Notes under the pieces: generated by a model
The model's database searches: none
Told to the model about the DNA's origin: nothing
What the model saw: only the letters and a program-made list of their open reading frames with translations
Made by a program: the position numbers and the translations under genes
Part shown: one piece after another, positions 8,807 to 16,202 of the stretch
Layout: each line of letters begins with the position of its first letter
Position numbering within the stretch: the first letter of the stretch is position 1
Assembly (NCBI RefSeq): GCF_008119785.1
Contig: NZ_VSFA01000057.1
Span: 1 to 46,866 of the forward strand
Direction of reading: 5' to 3'
Origin: Micromonospora sp. MP36
GTDB taxonomy: Bacteria; Actinomycetota; Actinomycetes; Mycobacteriales; Micromonosporaceae
DNA: 46,866 nt

Positions 8807-9532
8807 ATGATCATTCCGTGGCTCGGCGTGGGCTTCGCCGAGGCCCGCAGCCGGTGTCGGCTGCTCCGGCGCGCCTTGTCCGTGGTGATGGCGCTGTGCT
8901 GGTTGGCCTGGGCCGCCCTCGCCTGGTGGACGGCACCCCGCCAGGCCGGCCCCGAGCAGCTGGACCGGGACCTCGCGGCCGGCAGGATCGTCACCTTCGT
9001 CCGTGCCGACGGCTGGGACCAGCAGGGCGGCTTCTGGGGGCGACGGCCCGAGCCGCGATACGACAGCCAGGGTTGGATGATGATCTGGAGCCTGCCTGAC
9101 GGCCGGGTTCGCTACGCCGATCTCGGTGTCCTGTCGACCGATGAGCCGCGGTCGGCCGACCGCGATGAGGCGCGCCTTGCTCAGGTCGCCTCCAGTTGGC
9201 GCGTCGACGGAGCGTCGGCCGACCGGCTCGCCGACGCGGCGGCGCTGCTGGCGGGGGCGCTGGCGCTGGCGTGGCTCGGGCTGCTCATCGGTGGCCCGGC
9301 ACCGCAGGCCGGCAGCCGCTGGTTCTGGTTCTGGATCGGGCTACTGCCGTTCGGTGCAGGACTACTCGGCTGGCTGCTTCGGGAGCAGTGGCACGCCGAG
9401 GTGCCGGCGGGCCGGAACCGGCAGTCCGGATGGGCCGGGTTCGGCTGGGGGCTGCTCGGGGGATTGGTGCTGTCGCTGGCAGTACTGGGATTGCGCGCCC
9501 TGTTCGGTGGAATTGTCATACCCGGCGGGTGA
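8807..9532 (+). CDS. Membrane protein of unknown function
   Basis: This 241-aa protein is not assigned to a family. From ATG 8807 it has a basic N-terminus, a hydrophobic helix at about 27-45, a soluble stretch containing VTFVRADGWDQQGGFWG, then three hydrophobic segments (LADAAALLAGALALAWLGLL, FWFWIGLLPFGAGLLGWLL and GLLGGLVLSLAVLGLRALF). In-frame TTG 8774 or GTG 8801 would lengthen it slightly and overlap selB. The topology is one helix, an extracytoplasmic domain and a three-helix C-terminus. Function is unknown. Confidence 0.7.
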   Translation: MIIPWLGVGFAEARSRCRLLRRALSVVMALCWLAWAALAWWTAPRQAGPEQLDRDLAAGRIVTFVRADGWDQQGGFWGRRPEPRYDSQGWMMIWSLPDGRVRYADLGVLSTDEPRSADRDEARLAQVASSWRVDGASADRLADAAALLAGALALAWLGLLIGGPAPQAGSRWFWFWIGLLPFGAGLLGWLLREQWHAEVPAGRNRQSGWAGFGWGLLGGLVLSLAVLGLRALFGGIVIPGG

Positions 9533-9577
9533 TCCCAAGCCGCTCCGCCGGCGCCGCAGGTCGCCTACGGTGACGCC

Positions 9578-9775
9578 ATGGATCCTGCGGCGATCTGGCG
9601 GGACAAGCAGCACCGGTGGCGGATCGAGGCGTACCGGGCGCCGGACCTGCGGTTCGCCATCTTCGCCACGAACGGCACCCCCGAGTCCGCGCCGTTGTGG
9701 CTGTTCGGGATGAACGCGCTGGCCCGCTGGCTGATGACGCACAAGATCTCCCTAGACGACCTGGAGAAGGACTGA
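9578..9775 (+). CDS. Small conserved-looking protein, function unknown
   Basis: A 65-aa soluble protein beginning MDPAAIWRDKQHRWRIEAYR and rich in Trp and Arg. It has no recognised domain. A -10-like TACGGT (9566-9571) lies only six bases before the ATG and there is no Shine-Dalgarno sequence, which suggests leaderless translation. The balanced amino-acid composition, unlike the Arg/Pro-rich shadow frames, supports a real gene. Confidence 0.6.
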   Translation: MDPAAIWRDKQHRWRIEAYRAPDLRFAIFATNGTPESAPLWLFGMNALARWLMTHKISLDDLEKD

Positions 9776-9809
9776 CCGGCCGCGGCGCCGGGCGGCGGGA
9801 GGGGGCGTG

Positions 9810-11087
9810 ATGGTCGGGCAACTCGTCCTGGTCGTCGTCCTGGTGCTGGTCAACGCCGCCCTGTCCGGCAGCGAGATGGCGCTGGTCACGCTCCGGGAGG
9901 CCCAGCTGCGGCGGCTGGCGCGGGCGGGGCAGAACGGAGCCCGGCTGGTTCGGCTGGCCCGGGAGCCGAACCGCTACCTGGCCACCGTCCAGCTCGGCAT
10001 CACCTTGGCCGGTTTCCTCGCCTCGGCGGCCGCCGCGGTGTCGCTGGCCGGGCCCCTGGTGGGACCGCTGGGCTTCCTCGGCAGGGCCGCCCACCCGGTC
10101 GCCGTGCTGCTGGTGACCCTCGTGCTGACCTTCGTCACCCTGGTGGTGGGGGAGTTGGCCCCGAAGCGGCTGGCCATGCAGTGGACGGAACGGTGGGCGC
10201 TGCTCAGCGCGGGGCCGCTGGACCTGCTGAGCCGGCTGTCCCGCCCGGCGGTGTGGCTGCTCAGCCGCGCCACCGACCTGCTGGTCCGGCTCGCCGGTGG
10301 CGACCCGCGTGCCCGCCGGACGGAGGTGACGGAGGAGGAGCTGCGGGAGATGCTGGTCAGCCAGCGGGGCCTGTCCGCTCAGCAGCGGGAGATCCTCGCC
10401 GGGGCGTTCGACATCGCCGGCCGGCGGCTGCGGGAGGTCCTGGTCACCCGGCGCGACGTGACGTTCCTGCCGGCCTCGATGACGGCGGCCGAGGCGATGC
10501 GCCGGCTCGCCCGGACCGGTCGCTCCCGCGCCCCGGTGACCGGCCCGGGTGGCCTGGACGACGTGTGCGGCGTGGTGCACATCCGGGACCTGGTCGATGG
10601 GGACGGCGCCACGGTCGGCGAGCGGGCCCGCCCGCCGGTGCTGCTGCCGGGCACGCTGCCGGTGGCCGACGCGATGCGCCAGCTCCGCCAGCGCCACGAG
10701 CAGCTCGCCCTGGTGGTCGACGAGTACGGCGGCATCGACGGGCTGGTCACCATGGAGGACCTGCTCGAGGAGGTGGTGGGCGAGCTGTACGACGAGACCG
10801 ACCGGGACGTCCGCGGCGTGCTGCGGGAGCCGGACGGCGCACTGGTGCTCCCCGGCAACTTCCCCCTGCACGACCTGCCCGACGTGGGCGTGCGGCTGAC
10901 CTTCCCGCTGACCCAGGAATACACCACGGTGGCCGGGCTGGTGCTGGCCGGCCTCGGCCGGCTGCCCAGTGGACCCGGTGAGACGGTGCGGCTGCCCGGG
11001 CTGACCGTGGAGGTGGTCGAGGTGGCCGACCGGGCGGTGCGCCGGGTGCGGTTGCGGGGCCCCGCGACCGGCTCCGGGGCCGACTGA
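9810..11087 (+). CDS. CNNM/CorC-type transporter-like protein (DUF21, CBS pair, CorC_HlyC)
   Basis: A 425-aa protein of the haemolysin-C/CNNM family. The N-terminal DUF21 membrane domain (about 1-180) starts with LVLVVVLVLVNAALSGSEMA and contains VVGELAPKRLAMQW. The cytoplasmic CBS pair (about 200-325) includes TVGERARPPVLLPG and LALVVDEYGGIDGLVTMEDL-LEEVVGEL. The last 80 residues form a CorC_HlyC domain. Relatives are linked to Mg2+/Co2+ efflux or homeostasis. A purine-rich SD (GGGAGGGGG at 9797-9805) precedes GTG 9807 and ATG 9810, and either may be used. Confidence 0.9.
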   Translation: MVGQLVLVVVLVLVNAALSGSEMALVTLREAQLRRLARAGQNGARLVRLAREPNRYLATVQLGITLAGFLASAAAAVSLAGPLVGPLGFLGRAAHPVAVLLVTLVLTFVTLVVGELAPKRLAMQWTERWALLSAGPLDLLSRLSRPAVWLLSRATDLLVRLAGGDPRARRTEVTEEELREMLVSQRGLSAQQREILAGAFDIAGRRLREVLVTRRDVTFLPASMTAAEAMRRLARTGRSRAPVTGPGGLDDVCGVVHIRDLVDGDGATVGERARPPVLLPGTLPVADAMRQLRQRHEQLALVVDEYGGIDGLVTMEDLLEEVVGELYDETDRDVRGVLREPDGALVLPGNFPLHDLPDVGVRLTFPLTQEYTTVAGLVLAGLGRLPSGPGETVRLPGLTVEVVEVADRAVRRVRLRGPATGSGAD

Positions 11088-11162
11088 CCGGGCGGAACCC
11101 GGACGGGGGAAACCACGGCGAACCGGACGAACTGGCACCGGTTCGGCCGTACGGTGCGGAGC

Positions 11163-11345
11163 GTGAGGGACCGAAATCTGCGCACATTCCTCGCGGTGCT
11201 CGCCGGAGTGGCGGTGATCTACTTCGGGGTCACCGGCCACCGCAGCGGCGGCGGCGAGGGCGGTATCTCGGGTGGTCTGGTCCTGCTCGCCGTGGCTGCC
11301 TCGCTGCTGGTCTGGTACCTGACCAGGCCGGGTCCGGCCAAGTGA
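11163..11345 (+). CDS. Small two-helix membrane protein, function unknown
   Basis: A 60-aa protein with two hydrophobic helices (FLAVLAGVAVIYFGV and GGLVLLAVAASLLVWYL) separated by the glycine-rich loop GHRSGGGEGG. The N-terminus VRDRNLRTF is positively charged. A -10-like TACGGT (11150-11155) sits seven bases before GTG 11163 with no SD, so this start would be leaderless; GTG 11154 is an alternative. It converges with the glycosylase-like gene, with only three bases between stops. Confidence 0.6.
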   Translation: MRDRNLRTFLAVLAGVAVIYFGVTGHRSGGGEGGISGGLVLLAVAASLLVWYLTRPGPAK

Positions 11346-11348
11346 CGC

Positions 11349-12002
11349 TCAGCGGCCGGCTGCCGTGCGGCTGACCTCGCCGGCCGATTCCTGGCCGAGC
11401 GCCACCCGGACCAGCGCCGAGGCGAGCCGCCCGAAGTCGGCCTCGCCGACCAGCCCGGCCAGCCGGCCCGGATTCGCCGGCAGGCCGAGCCGCTTCGCGC
11501 CGGCGAGGGTCCGCCGGTCGGCGTACGGGCGCAGGTCCGGCCAGACCGCCTGCGCCTCGCGCAGGAAGATGTCCGCCCCGGTCGGGCCGATGCCGGGAAA
11601 CTCGATCAGCAGCCGACGCAGCGCGTCCCGGTCGCCGTCGGCCTCCCGGTGCATCCGGCGCAGGTCCCCGTGCCACCGGTCCAGGCAGAGCCGGGCACCC
11701 CTGCCGAGCATGGTGGCGGTGCGTTCGTCGTATCGGCGGTAGTGCCCCCGCCCGAGCGCGTCCACCCGGTCCTGCCAGGTCGCCGCCTCCATCGCCTGAG
11801 GGGTGCGATAACCGGCGGCGAAGAGTTCCCGCGCGGCCGCCATCGCCACCGAGGCCCGGATCCGGGTGCTCAACAGTGTGGTGAGCACCAGCAGCTGGTA
11901 GAGCGGTCCCGGCCGGTCGGCGAGCGCGATCCCCGCCTCCTCCGCGTACGTGCGGGCCTGCCGGTCCAGCAGCACCCGCGCCACGTTCCGATCGTCTGGC
12001 AT
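11349..12002 (-). CDS. HhH-GPD/endonuclease III-like protein
   Basis: A 217-aa helix-hairpin-helix DNA repair-like protein. It contains VLTTLLSTRIRASVAMAAARE, a helix-hairpin-helix LLIEFPGIGPTGADIFLREA, and PYADRRTLAGAKRLGLP where endonuclease III has its catalytic Asp. The usual lyase lysine in LPGVGRKTA is not present here, and there is no C-terminal 4-cysteine Fe-S motif. It may therefore be a monofunctional glycosylase, or a binding protein without lyase activity. The start is ATG 12002; a longer antisense frame to 12299 covers the opposite gene and was not used. A GGGTAC element (12012-12017, minus strand) lies nine bases upstream. Confidence 0.8.
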   Translation of the reverse strand: MPDDRNVARVLLDRQARTYAEEAGIALADRPGPLYQLLVLTTLLSTRIRASVAMAAARELFAAGYRTPQAMEAATWQDRVDALGRGHYRRYDERTATMLGRGARLCLDRWHGDLRRMHREADGDRDALRRLLIEFPGIGPTGADIFLREAQAVWPDLRPYADRRTLAGAKRLGLPANPGRLAGLVGEADFGRLASALVRVALGQESAGEVSRTAAGR

Positions 12003-12011
12003 CCCGTCCGG

Positions 12012-12017
12012 GTACCC
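12012..12017 (-). promoter_or_regulatory. Candidate SigB-type -10 (GGGTAC) of the glycosylase-like gene
   Basis: On the minus strand GGGTAC is preceded by GTCT with a 15-base spacer, fitting the GNNT-N14-16-GGGTAY promoter form known for SigB-type factors of Streptomyces. The ATG follows nine bases later. GGGTACC is palindrome-prone, so chance occurrence is possible. Confidence 0.4.
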
Positions 12018-12071
12018 GCACCGGCGAGAGGCAGACGCCCGCGCCGGACCCGGAATGCGGCTGGTCGGCGC

Positions 12072-12077
12072 GGGTAC
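12072..12077 (+). promoter_or_regulatory. Candidate SigB-type -10 (GGGTAC) of the 68-aa protein gene
   Basis: GGGTAC here is preceded by GAAT with a 15-base spacer. It is the right arm of a 10-bp inverted repeat (GGGTACCCGC at 12010-12019, GCGGGTACCC at 12070-12079), so the divergent promoters mirror one another. The leader to the GTG start is about 45 bases. Confidence 0.4.
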
Positions 12078-12129
12078 CCCGGTCATGTGCGCGGCCCACG
12101 TCGCGCGCACCCACCGGAAGGAGAGACCC

Positions 12130-12336
12130 GTGGTCAATCCGCAGCAGCCGGAGTTGCGCCGCAACAACCGAGGCACCACCAGCCAGGACAGCAAGGTTCC
12201 CGGCGCCGCGGGAGCCCCGCGGAACCGTGGCTCCTCCAACGCGGACGTCGGGCGACCGGTTCCGAAGGGCCAGGTGTCGCCGCACGGCCCGGCCGACAAG
12301 CAGGTGGCCGACGACGAGAGCGGCCAGCGGGGCTAA
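12130..12336 (+). CDS. Small hydrophilic, probably disordered protein
   Basis: A 68-aa protein rich in Asn, Gln, Gly, Pro and Arg, beginning VVNPQQPELRRNNRGTTSQ. It has no hydrophobic core and no recognised domain. GTG 12130 follows AAGGAGAG with good spacing, which fixes the start. The composition recalls small stress-induced hydrophilic proteins, and the GGGTAC promoter-like element upstream would fit, but a function cannot be assigned. Its stop overlaps the stop of the opposite-strand membrane gene. Confidence 0.65.
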   Translation: MVNPQQPELRRNNRGTTSQDSKVPGAAGAPRNRGSSNADVGRPVPKGQVSPHGPADKQVADDESGQRG

Positions 12337-12809
12337 CGGCCCCGCCGCGACGGCGGCCGCAGCCTCCGCCAGGTGGCTGCGGCCGCCATTCCGTACGCCA
12401 GATGCGGCACGATGTCGGACAGCCAGTCCTTGGGCCGCCAGGTCCGGGGATCGCTCACGCCGAGGGCGGCGATCGACCCGTCGGTGGTCGCCATCACCCC
12501 GCCGCCGAGCACTCCCGCGGCGACCGGCAGCGGGATGCGGCGACGGGCGGCAAGTAACCCGAACACGGCACCGGCGGCGATGCCGGTGCCGTAGCCGAGC
12601 ACCGCCCCGAGCCCGGAGCGGCGGTTGGTCGCCTTCTCCTCGGGCCCGAGGTCGAGGTGCGCGGCGTGGGCCATGCGGCCGGCGGTCTCGTCCGGGGTGC
12701 TGCTCGCCGGGCGGGCCCGGACCACCATGTCCAGGAAACTGACGACGTTCAACGCGGCGGTGCCGACGGCGCCCGCGATGGCGCCGTCGACCACGGGTGC
12801 CGCCCTCAC
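12333..12809 (-). CDS. Membrane protein of unknown function
   Basis: A 158-aa protein with several hydrophobic, glycine/alanine-rich segments (VDGAIAGAVGTAALNVVSFL, LGYGTGIAAGAVFGLLAARR, VAAGVLGGGVMATTDGSIAAL). A charged loop HAAHLDLGPEEKATNRRSG lies between them. No family could be named. The GTG start (12809) overlaps the stop of the upstream 69-aa gene as GTGA, indicating translational coupling. It is probably the last gene of a minus-strand unit beginning with the universal stress protein. Confidence 0.7.
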   Translation of the reverse strand: MRAAPVVDGAIAGAVGTAALNVVSFLDMVVRARPASSTPDETAGRMAHAAHLDLGPEEKATNRRSGLGAVLGYGTGIAAGAVFGLLAARRRIPLPVAAGVLGGGVMATTDGSIAALGVSDPRTWRPKDWLSDIVPHLAYGMAAAATWRRLRPPSRRGR

Positions 12810-13015
12810 TTCGGGTCGCCCGGTTCGCGCTCACCCTTGGGGCCGAACGTCCGTTCCCCCCGGACGATGCCCCGCTGGCCGCGGTCGTCCTGGAGGATCC
12901 GATTCGCCACCTGGTTCGCCTCCTGGTCGGCGGCCCGCCCGGAATTCTCGATCAGATCGCGCAGCCGCGCCCGCTCCTTGTCGTACGCGTTGCTGCCCGG
13001 CCGTGGTCCTGGCAT
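12806..13015 (-). CDS. Small charged protein, function unknown
   Basis: A 69-aa protein starting MPGPRPGSNAYDKERARLRD and very rich in charged residues and Gln/Asn. It is probably helical (AADQEANQVANRILQDDR) with a disordered C-terminus. Related short actinobacterial proteins are sometimes annotated as plasmid stabilisation proteins, but nothing here proves that. The start is ATG 13015, nine bases after the strong SD GGAGGAGG; the frame could extend to 13045 but that start lacks an SD. It follows the universal stress protein by 60 bp. Confidence 0.7.
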   Translation of the reverse strand: MPGPRPGSNAYDKERARLRDLIENSGRAADQEANQVANRILQDDRGQRGIVRGERTFGPKGEREPGDPK

Positions 13016-13035
13016 CGCTGCCTCCTCCGGTGTGG

Positions 13036-13041
13036 GTACCC
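13036..13041 (-). promoter_or_regulatory. Candidate SigB-type -10 (GGGTAC) upstream of the 69-aa gene
   Basis: GGGTAC occurs on the minus strand about 20 bases before ATG 13015. The surrounding 14 bases (GGGTACCCGCACCG at 13034-13047) also occur exactly at 12010-12023, upstream of the glycosylase-like gene. The -35 side is weak. Confidence 0.35.
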
Positions 13042-13075
13042 GCACCGTCTACCCACCCACGGCGGCACCAACCGT

Positions 13076-13957
13076 TCAGCCGGGGGAGCGGACCACCGCC
13101 ACCGGGCAGTCGGCGTGGTGCAGCACGCCCTGGCTCACCGAGCCCAGCAGCAGCCCGCTCAGCTCGCCGCGGCCCTGCCCGCCGACGACCATCAGTTGGG
13201 CGTCGCGGGCGGCGTCGGTGAGCACGGCGACCGGTCGGCCGTGCACCGCCTCCCGGCTCACCGGCACCTCCGGGTAACGCTCGGCCAGCGGGGCGAGCGA
13301 CCGGGCCAGGACCTGGTCCTCCGCGTCGTGCAGCCGGTCCTCCTGGTAGACCAGCGGCTGCATGTCGCCGGGGCCGGTGGAGACGGGATGGGTGTAGGCG
13401 AGCACGGCCCGCAGCGGAGCCCCGCGCAGCGCCGCCTCCTCGGCGGCGAAGTCGACCGCGGCCCGGGACGGCGGGGAGCCGTCGACCCCGACCACCACCG
13501 GGCCGGCGGCCCGCTCCGCGCCGCGGGCCACCAGCACCGGGCAGTCGGCGTGCGCGGCGACCTGGATGGCCACGGAGCCGACCACCAGGGCAGCGAACCC
13601 GCCGAGGCCGCGGTCGCCTAGGACGATCATCGCGGCGGTGGGGGACTCGCCGAGCAGCACCGCCGCCGCCTCGCCGTCGATGATCTCGCCGGAGACCCGG
13701 ACCCCGGGCGCCGCCGTCTCCGCCGCCGCCACGGCCGCGGCGACGAGCTGTTCCGCCTGGTGGCGCAGGCCGCCCCCGGGTGGCGCCCCGGCGGGCGGGT
13801 TGACCGGTACGCGCAACAGCGGCCAGATGAACCCGTGCACCACCCGCAGCGGCCGGTGCCGCCGGGCGGCCTCGGCCGCCGCCAGCCGGACGGCCCGCAG
13901 CGCCGGTTCCGAGCCGTCGACGCCGACCACCACCGCCGCGCCGTTCGCCGAGTTCAC
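13076..13957 (-). CDS. Universal stress protein, tandem UspA domains
   Basis: A 293-aa protein with two UspA domains. Each begins with the family signature VVVGVDGS (about residues 9-16 and 157-164). Each domain ends with an ATP-binding G-x2-G-x9-G-S motif: GDRGLGGFAALVVGS in the first and GGQGRGELSGLLLGS in the second. Both should therefore bind ATP. In actinobacteria such proteins are induced by hypoxia, stasis or redox stress. The start is GTG 13957, preceded by AGGAGGTG; the long frame reaching 16798 is antisense to other genes. It heads a minus-strand unit with the two small genes downstream. Confidence 0.92.
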   Translation of the reverse strand: MNSANGAAVVVGVDGSEPALRAVRLAAAEAARRHRPLRVVHGFIWPLLRVPVNPPAGAPPGGGLRHQAEQLVAAAVAAAETAAPGVRVSGEIIDGEAAAVLLGESPTAAMIVLGDRGLGGFAALVVGSVAIQVAAHADCPVLVARGAERAAGPVVVGVDGSPPSRAAVDFAAEEAALRGAPLRAVLAYTHPVSTGPGDMQPLVYQEDRLHDAEDQVLARSLAPLAERYPEVPVSREAVHGRPVAVLTDAARDAQLMVVGGQGRGELSGLLLGSVSQGVLHHADCPVAVVRSPG

Positions 13958-14044
13958 CGTTGCACCTCCTGGCCGCCGGACGCCCGCGGCCAGTATCGCG
14001 GCCGGCCGTGCGTCGTCGGGGCCATACCGCCGGAGCCGGCCCGT

Positions 14045-14050
14045 GGGTAC
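14045..14050 (+). promoter_or_regulatory. Candidate GGGTAC promoter element of the DUF574 methyltransferase
   Basis: GGGTAC lies 36 bases before ATG 14087. It overlaps TACGCT (14048-14053), which could alternatively serve as a housekeeping -10. No convincing -35 is visible. Confidence 0.3.
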
Positions 14051-14086
14051 GCTGTCGACCACCGCCCGAGGAAGGGAGCCTCGTCG

Positions 14087-14833
14087 ATGGCCGAGCCCGA
14101 CCAGCCGAGCACCGCCCGTATGATCGACTTTTGGCTCGGCGGCGAGCACCACTTCCCGGTGGACGTGGCCGCGGCCCGCGCCTTCGAGGGCGCGTACGGG
14201 CCCTGTGCGGCGATCTTCCGCTCGCTGCGGGGCTTCCTCGGCCGGGCGGTCGGGTCGATCGCCGGCGCCGGGGTGGACGGTTTCCTGGTCTTCGGTGCCG
14301 GCGTGCCGACCCGGGGCAACGTGCACGAGGTCGCCCCGGACGCCACCGTGCTCTACACCGACGTCGACCCGGTGACCATCCGGCTGGGCCAGCGCCTGCT
14401 GGCCGGCAGCGACCGCGCCGGGTACGGCTTCGGCGACGCCACCGACATCGGCACCATCGACCCGGCCCAGCTGCACCGCTTCGTACCGGGGTGGGGGCGC
14501 AGGCCGGTCGGGGTGGTCTTCCTCGGGCTGGCCGCGTTCCTGGACGACGCCACGCTGGCTCGCACCCTCGACGAGCTGTACGAGGTGGCCGCGCCGGGCA
14601 GTTTCCTGGCGATCGACTTCGACAGCGAGGAGCTGTCCGGACATCCGGAGGCGCTGGCGATGATGGGGCCGGCGTTCCGGATGCGATCGCCGGCCGCGTT
14701 CGCGCCACTGCTCGGCCGCTGGCAGCCCACGGTGGACGGCATCGTCCCGGTCGCGGAGTGGCGTCCGGCGGGTGAGCCCGACCCGGTGCCTGACGCCTTC
14801 TACGGCGCGGTCGCCACCAGGGCCGCGGCCTGA
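14087..14833 (+). CDS. SAM-dependent methyltransferase, DUF574 (Methyltransf_19) family
   Basis: A 248-aa protein. The N-terminal STARMIDFWLGGEHHFPVD matches the STARxxDYxLGGxxxF signature of DUF574 proteins, which are numerous in actinomycetes and largely uncharacterised. A Rossmann-like core follows: GFLVFGAGVPTRGNVHEVAP (SAM site), VLYTDVDPVTI (acidic ribose-binding residue), then a D-A-T-D-I segment and a VVFLGLAAFLDD strand. ATG 14087 follows AAGGGAG (14072-14078). It is transcribed divergently from the universal stress protein. Substrate is unknown. Confidence 0.85.
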   Translation: MAEPDQPSTARMIDFWLGGEHHFPVDVAAARAFEGAYGPCAAIFRSLRGFLGRAVGSIAGAGVDGFLVFGAGVPTRGNVHEVAPDATVLYTDVDPVTIRLGQRLLAGSDRAGYGFGDATDIGTIDPAQLHRFVPGWGRRPVGVVFLGLAAFLDDATLARTLDELYEVAAPGSFLAIDFDSEELSGHPEALAMMGPAFRMRSPAAFAPLLGRWQPTVDGIVPVAEWRPAGEPDPVPDAFYGAVATRAAA

Positions 14834-14933
14834 CCGCGGCCCGTTCCGGCCTCCTGGCACGTCCCGGACCCGCCACCGTCGCCCGCCGGCGAACCGGCGG
14901 GAGCCGGGGCGGCCGGCGGCTGGGCGCCCTCCG

Positions 14934-14939
14934 TATGAT
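14934..14939 (+). promoter_or_regulatory. -10 element (TATGAT) of the phosphatase-MarR operon
   Basis: TATGAT is close to the vegetative consensus and lies 38 bases before ATG 14978. No clear -35 is present at 17 bp. The predicted start point (about 14946) falls inside the palindrome at 14942-14955. Confidence 0.45.
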
Positions 14940-14941
14940 GC

Positions 14942-14955
14942 TTGCTCCGTAGCAA
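14942..14955 (+). promoter_or_regulatory. Operator-like inverted repeat TTGCT-N4-AGCAA
   Basis: TTGCTCCGTAGCAA is a perfect 5-bp inverted repeat around a 4-base centre, placed at the expected transcription start of the SpoIIE-MarR operon. The size and TTGC...GCAA form suit a MarR-type dimer, and a MarR gene is the second gene of this operon, so autorepression is the natural guess. Confidence 0.45.
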
Positions 14956-14977
14956 TAGTCGCCTTCGGAGGATGAGC

Positions 14978-16165
14978 ATGCCGGATGGGCCCGGACAGGT
15001 GTCGCGTGCCCTGCGCGCGGCGTCGCCCGACCAGTTGGCGGAGGCCGCCGACCGGGCGGTCCGCCTGGCGCTGGACGCGTCGCGGACCGAGGTGTTCATC
15101 GCCGACTACCGGTCCAGCGGGCTCTGGCCGGTGCTCGACCCGAACCTGCCCGACGGCGGCTTCCTCGCCTGTCAGGGCGTGGCGCAGCGCTGCTTCAGCA
15201 GTCAGCAGCCGGTGCTGGACGCTGGTGAGGACGGTCGCTGCCGGGTCTACCTGCCCCTGTCGCTGTGGGGTGAGCGGCTCGGGGTGCTGATGCTGGAGCT
15301 GCCGGTGCATCCGGATGCGGCGACCCTGGAGGTGGCCCGGGACGTGGCGGGCGAGTTGGCGGTGGCGCTGCGGGCCGCGGACCGGGCGACCGACCGCTAC
15401 CGGCGGGCCCGTCGGCGGGAGCGGCTCAGCATGGCGGCGGAGATGCAGTGGGACCTGCTGCCCGGGCGCAGCGTCACGCACGGCGACTTCGTGCTGGCCG
15501 GGCAGCTCGAACCGGCGTACACCGTGGGCGGCGACCACTTCGACTGGTCGGTCGACGGCGACCGGCTGACGGTCACCGTGCTCAACGGCGCCGGCAGCGG
15601 CCTGGCCGCGTCGCTGCTGACCGCGGTGACCGTCAACGCGATGCGCAACGCCCGGCGCTCGGGCGGAAGCCTGGTGGAGCAGGCCGAGCTGGCCTCGGAC
15701 ACCATCTTTTACCAGCACCGGGGGAGCCGGCACGTGGCCACGCTGCTGCTGCAGCTCGACACCCGGCGGGGCCTGGTCCGGGCGGTCGACGCCGGTTCGC
15801 CGCACGTGCTGCGGCTGCGTGGCGGCACGGTCGCCCGGGTCCCGTTGGAGCAGCAGTTGCCGCTGGGCATGTTCGCCGAGACCCGGTACGAGGTGCAGGA
15901 GTTCACCGTGGAGCCGGGGGACCGGCTCTTCGTGGTCAGCGACGGGGTGTACGCGGCGCAGCCGGACGGGCGGGAGCCGTACGGGGAGCGGGGCATGGCG
16001 CGATCGATGCGGTCCACTCGGTTGCAGCCAGCGGCCGAAGCAGTTGGTACGGTGATGCGCGAACTGCACGCGTACCACGCCGACGCGGATCTCCGTGACG
16101 ACGCGGTGGTCGTCTGCCTGGACTGGCGCGGTTCCAGCCCTCCGGACGACGCCGGCGGGCAGTGA
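14978..16165 (+). CDS. SpoIIE/PP2C-type protein phosphatase with N-terminal GAF-like region
   Basis: A 395-aa protein. Residues 1-140 look like a GAF-type sensor (EVFIADYRSSGLWPVLDP, VYLPLSLWGERLGVLMLELP), and 150-395 are a SpoIIE phosphatase domain. VGGDHFDW at 183-190 keeps the first metal-binding Asp. The second, normally in a DVxGxG motif, reads VLNGAGSG (201-208) with Asn at 203, and the usual AGHxPP is AGSPHVLRL. SDGVYAAQ and the final DDAVVVCLDW are retained. Activity may therefore be altered. ATG 14978 follows GGAGG with six-base spacing; ATG 14972 is too close to it. The marR gene follows after 37 bp. Confidence 0.85.
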   Translation: MPDGPGQVSRALRAASPDQLAEAADRAVRLALDASRTEVFIADYRSSGLWPVLDPNLPDGGFLACQGVAQRCFSSQQPVLDAGEDGRCRVYLPLSLWGERLGVLMLELPVHPDAATLEVARDVAGELAVALRAADRATDRYRRARRRERLSMAAEMQWDLLPGRSVTHGDFVLAGQLEPAYTVGGDHFDWSVDGDRLTVTVLNGAGSGLAASLLTAVTVNAMRNARRSGGSLVEQAELASDTIFYQHRGSRHVATLLLQLDTRRGLVRAVDAGSPHVLRLRGGTVARVPLEQQLPLGMFAETRYEVQEFTVEPGDRLFVVSDGVYAAQPDGREPYGERGMARSMRSTRLQPAAEAVGTVMRELHAYHADADLRDDAVVVCLDWRGSSPPDDAGGQ

Positions 16166-16202
16166 CCAGACCGGCGGGCGAACACATCGCAGGGGACATC
16201 GG

